Source: Schistosoma mansoni (Eukaryota > Platyhelminthes > Trematoda > Strigeidida > Schistosomatidae). From it: a stretch of 64,000 nt of DNA. The notes beneath the pieces were generated by a model. The model saw only the letters and a program-made list of their open reading frames with translations, was not told the origin of the DNA and searched no databases. Below are positions 60,494 through 64,000 of this stretch, piece after piece; the stretch's first letter is position 1; the number at the start of each line of letters is the position of its first letter. Both the position numbers and the translations under genes were made by a program. Location of the stretch: the NCBI RefSeq assembly GCF_000237925.1, contig NW_017386095.1, forward strand, positions 186,001 through 250,000, read 5' to 3'.

Positions 60494-63400
60494 CATTATG
60501 TTTACCATTTGTTGACTGTGTGATCTGACTGTCTACAAAACGGAATAACGTACGATTGCTTCACTCTGGTGTTACAATCCACCTCATGTGGTCAACAATG
60601 ATCTCATGATGTCATGGATCAATTCATATCATATGCATTTCACAAGAATTTATTCGTACTCAAGCAAACTCACCAGTCACGTCGTTTGTAATATCTTCGC
60701 TATTGTCTGTGAGGAGATATATCAAATGATTATGTGTCTGTGTAAATCTCGAAACATCTTGCTTATAGGAATTGAGTGCGTGTCAAGTGTTTATGTTGAC
60801 CATGTTATGTTGGTGAGTTTGTGAGTTGATTATTATCACGTTGATGTGTTTGTGAAATGAGAGTTTGCTTGAAATACTTGCATTTGAAATTTCAACTGAT
60901 TATATGATACTGTGAATGCATCTGTATTCAATCTAATTCAGTGGAGTTGTTTTATCAAGTTTTCACAAACGTTAACAAATTACAGAAATTACGGAACATT
61001 ACCATGTTGTGGTGTTGAGGTTGTGGAAGCTGCACACAAAATGAGAAATGAAGCATGACCACACATTATGTCACTCAATATAAGACACTCGTTCAGATGA
61101 ACCAACAACAATATCAAGCAAGATAACAATGCTGAATAAAATATGAGACCAGTCTATAAACCGAATGGGTTAATGTTACTGGTAGATCAAGATACCAGTG
61201 AAATCAATGAGTTTTGCAATTGAGAGAAGATAATCATGATAATCATCGTCGCATCTCGGTGATTATTCGATCGTTTCAATCGCCAGTGAAACAACTCAAA
61301 CAGTCACCCAACAATGTTACACATTTGTACACTACTCATCGCCTAATGAATTTGCAACTGTGAATAATCGAATGTCACTCATTATCATTTGAGAAGAAAT
61401 CCGTTTGAAGTGACTCATGTTGTTTATTTGATGGTTGTGTGGAATTTGGAAAGTGGAGTGGTTTCCTTGAAATATGTTGAAGGGAAACTACTCATAGGCA
61501 TATTGAAGTGGAACGGAGCCTGTGACATTCAGTGGAATGATTCATCCCCACTCAATTGTCTGCAGATTTCAGGCTTTCAAATCATCCATCATGCACATTA
61601 GAGTGTGTCATTCATCACGTTAACCGAGTGTGCTATTATTTTCGGTGTTTCGTGATTCTCCAATCAGTGTGAAGCGAGCACATACATATCTGACGGAACC
61701 ACTTGCACAATGAGATAATACACGATGAAATACGATTAAGATAGCATGATGTTTACCATTTGTTGACTGTGTGATCTGACTGTCTACAAAACGGAACAAC
61801 GTACGATTGCTTCACTCTGGTGTTACAATCCACCTCATGTGGTCAACAATGATCTCATGATGTCATGGATCAATTCATATCATATGCATTTCACAAGAAT
61901 TTATTCGTACTCAAGCAAACTCACCAGTCACGTCGTTTGTAATATCTTCGCTATTGTCTGTGAGGAGATATATCAAATGATTATGTGTCTGTGTAAATCT
62001 CGAAACATCTTGCTTATAGGAATTGAGTGCGTGTCAAGTGTTTATGTTGACCATGTTATGTTGGTGAGTTTGTGAGTTGATTATTATCACGTTGATGTGT
62101 TTGTGAAATGAGAGTTTGCTTGAAATACTTGCATTTGAAATTTCAACTGATTATATGATACTGTGAATGCATCTGTATTCAATCTAATTCAGTGGAGTTG
62201 TTTTATCAAGTTTTCACAAACGTTAACAAATTACAGAAATTACGGAACATTACCATGTTGTGGTGTTGAGGTTGTGGAATCTGCACACAAAATGAGAAAT
62301 GAAGCATGACCACACATTATGTCACTCAATATAAGACACTCGTTCAGATGAACCAACAACAATATCAAGCAAGATAACAATGCTGAATAAAATGTGAGAC
62401 CAGTCTATAAACCGAATGGGTTGATGTTACTGGTAGATCAAGATACCAGTGAAATCAATGAGTTTTGCAATTGAGAGAAGATAATCATGATAATCATCGT
62501 CGCATCTCGGTGATTATTCGATCGTTTCAATCGCCAGTGAAACAACTCAAACAGTCACCCAACAATGTTACACATTTGTACACTACTCATCGCCTAATGA
62601 ATTTGCAACTGTAAATAATCGAATGTCACTCATTATCATTTGAGAAGAAATCCGTTTGAAGTGACTCATGTTGTTTATTTGATGGTTGTGTGGAATTTGG
62701 AAAGTGGAGTGGTTTCCTTGAAATATGTTGAAGGGAAACTACTCATAGGCATATTGAAGTGGAACGGAGCCTGTGACATTCAGTGGAATGATTCATCCCC
62801 ACTCAATTGTCTGCAGATTTCAGGCTTTCAAATCATTCATCATGCACATTAGAGTGTGTCATTCATCACGTTAACCGAGTGTGCTATTATTTTCGGTGTT
62901 TCGTGATTCTCCAATCAGTGTGAAGCGAGCACATACATATCTGACGGAACCACTTGCACAATGAGATAATACACGATGAAATACGATTAAGATAGCATGA
63001 TGTTTACCATTTGTTGACTGTGTGATCTGACTGTCTACAAAACGGAACAACGTACGATTGCTTCACTCTGGTGTTACAATCCACCTCATGTGGTCAACAA
63101 TGATCTCATGATGTCATGGATCAATTCATATCATATGCATTTCACAAGAATTTATTCGTACTCAAGCGAACTCACCAGTCACGTCGTTTGTAATATCTTC
63201 GCTATTGTCTGTGAGGAGATATATCAAATGATTATGTGTCTGTGTAAATCTCGAAACATCTTGCTTATAGGAATTGAGTGCGTGTCAAGTGTTTATGTTG
63301 ACCATGTTATGTTGGTGAGTTTGTGAGTTGATTATTATCACGTTGATGTGTTTGTGAAATGAGAGTTTGCTTGAAATACTTGCATTTGAAATTTCAACTG

Positions 63401-64000
63401 ATTATATGATACTGTGAATGCATCTGTATTCAATCTAATTCAGTGGAGTTGTTTTATCAAGTTTTCACAAACGTTAACAAATTACAGAAATTACGGAACA
63501 TTACCATGTTGTGGTGTTGAGGTTGTGGAATCTGCACACAAAATGAGAAATGAAGCATGACCACACATTATGTCACTCAATATAAGGCACTCGTTCAGAT
63601 GAACCAACAACAATATCAAGCAAGATAACAATGCTGAATAAAATATGAGACCAGTCTATAAACCGAATGGGTTAATGTTACTGGTAGATCAAGATACCAG
63701 TGAAATCAATGAGTTTTGCAATTGAGAGAAGATAATCATGATAATCATCGTCGCATCTCGGTGATTATTCGATCGTTTCAATCGCCAGTGAAACAACTCA
63801 AACAGTCACCCAACAATGTTACACATTTGTACACTACTCATCGCCTAATGAATTTGCAACTGTGAATAATCGAATGTCACTCATTATCATTTGAGAAGAA
63901 ATCCGTTTGAAGTGACTCATGTTGTTTATTTGATGGTTGTGTGGAATTTGGAAAGTGGAGTGGTTTCCTTGAAATATGTTGAAGGGAAACTACTCATAGG
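60494..64000. repeat. Tandem array, 1251-bp unit, at least 2.8 copies
   Basis: Unit 1 is about 60494-61744, unit 2 about 61745-62995, and unit 3 is cut by the window end (62996-64000). The period is exactly 1251 over all landmarks checked (for example 60588, 61839 and 63090). Units differ by only a few single bases each, mostly private to one unit. The two short open frames per unit (78 and 70 codons) carry no recognised motif. No RNA gene or transposon domain was seen. Likely a satellite or macrosatellite; a W-linked repeat is possible because schistosome W chromosomes carry such arrays. Confidence 0.92.

Noticed and set aside
60588-60824. 78-codon frame repeated in every unit of the tandem array
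   Set aside because: Its conservation follows from the near-identity of the whole units; no sign of selection on the frame and no recognised motif.
60494-64000. CRISPR-like or rDNA array
   Set aside because: The unit is 1251 bp with no short repeat-spacer pattern, and no rRNA-like sequence was recognised.

Overview
The window looks like nuclear DNA of a blood fluke (Schistosoma or a close relative). The one certain host gene encodes a GRB2-type adaptor split by very long introns. The rest is AT-rich DNA packed with schistosome-type repeats: tRNA-derived SINEs carrying hammerhead-ribozyme-like cores (Smalpha-like), RTE and CR1-like LINEs, and Ty3/Gypsy elements of the CsRn1/Boudicca type. The species cannot be fixed from the sequence alone.

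Region 1-18.6 kb: the GRB2 gene lies on the minus strand, with four coding exons at 18597-18520, 16984-16740, 12511-12346 and 4592-4377. They join in frame into a 234-residue SH3-SH2-SH3 protein. The introns (about 1.5, 4.2 and 7.8 kb) hold most of the SINE copies, two RTE-like 3' fragments and three copies of a LINE/SINE 3' end with an AAAT-rich tail. One SINE pair forms a 90-bp inverted repeat.

Region 18.8-33.3 kb: an old Gypsy element with a tRNA-Trp-like primer site, then a decayed plus-strand CR1-like LINE that was split by a solo LTR, then further LTR-element debris. No host gene was recognised here.

Region 33.3-44.4 kb: two young insertions side by side. The first is a Gypsy element (33356-38923, minus) whose two 354-bp LTRs appear identical and are flanked by a 4-bp duplication. 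The second is a CR1-like LINE (about 39010-44200, minus) with both reading frames open. The LINE's second frame has no usable ATG near its start. It overlaps the first frame across a canonical -1 slippery heptamer followed nine bases later by a GC-rich hairpin, so the two proteins are probably joined by programmed frameshifting. This is the most interesting observation in the window.

Region 44.9-64 kb: decayed LINEs (one RTE, at least three CR1-like), a CCHC/protease remnant of another LTR element, a long stretch with nothing recognised, and from about 60494 to the window end a tandem array with a 1251-bp period and nearly identical units. The array abuts a fragment that also occurs, inverted, at about 52.5 kb. 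No rRNA, tRNA gene, CRISPR array or prokaryotic feature was seen.
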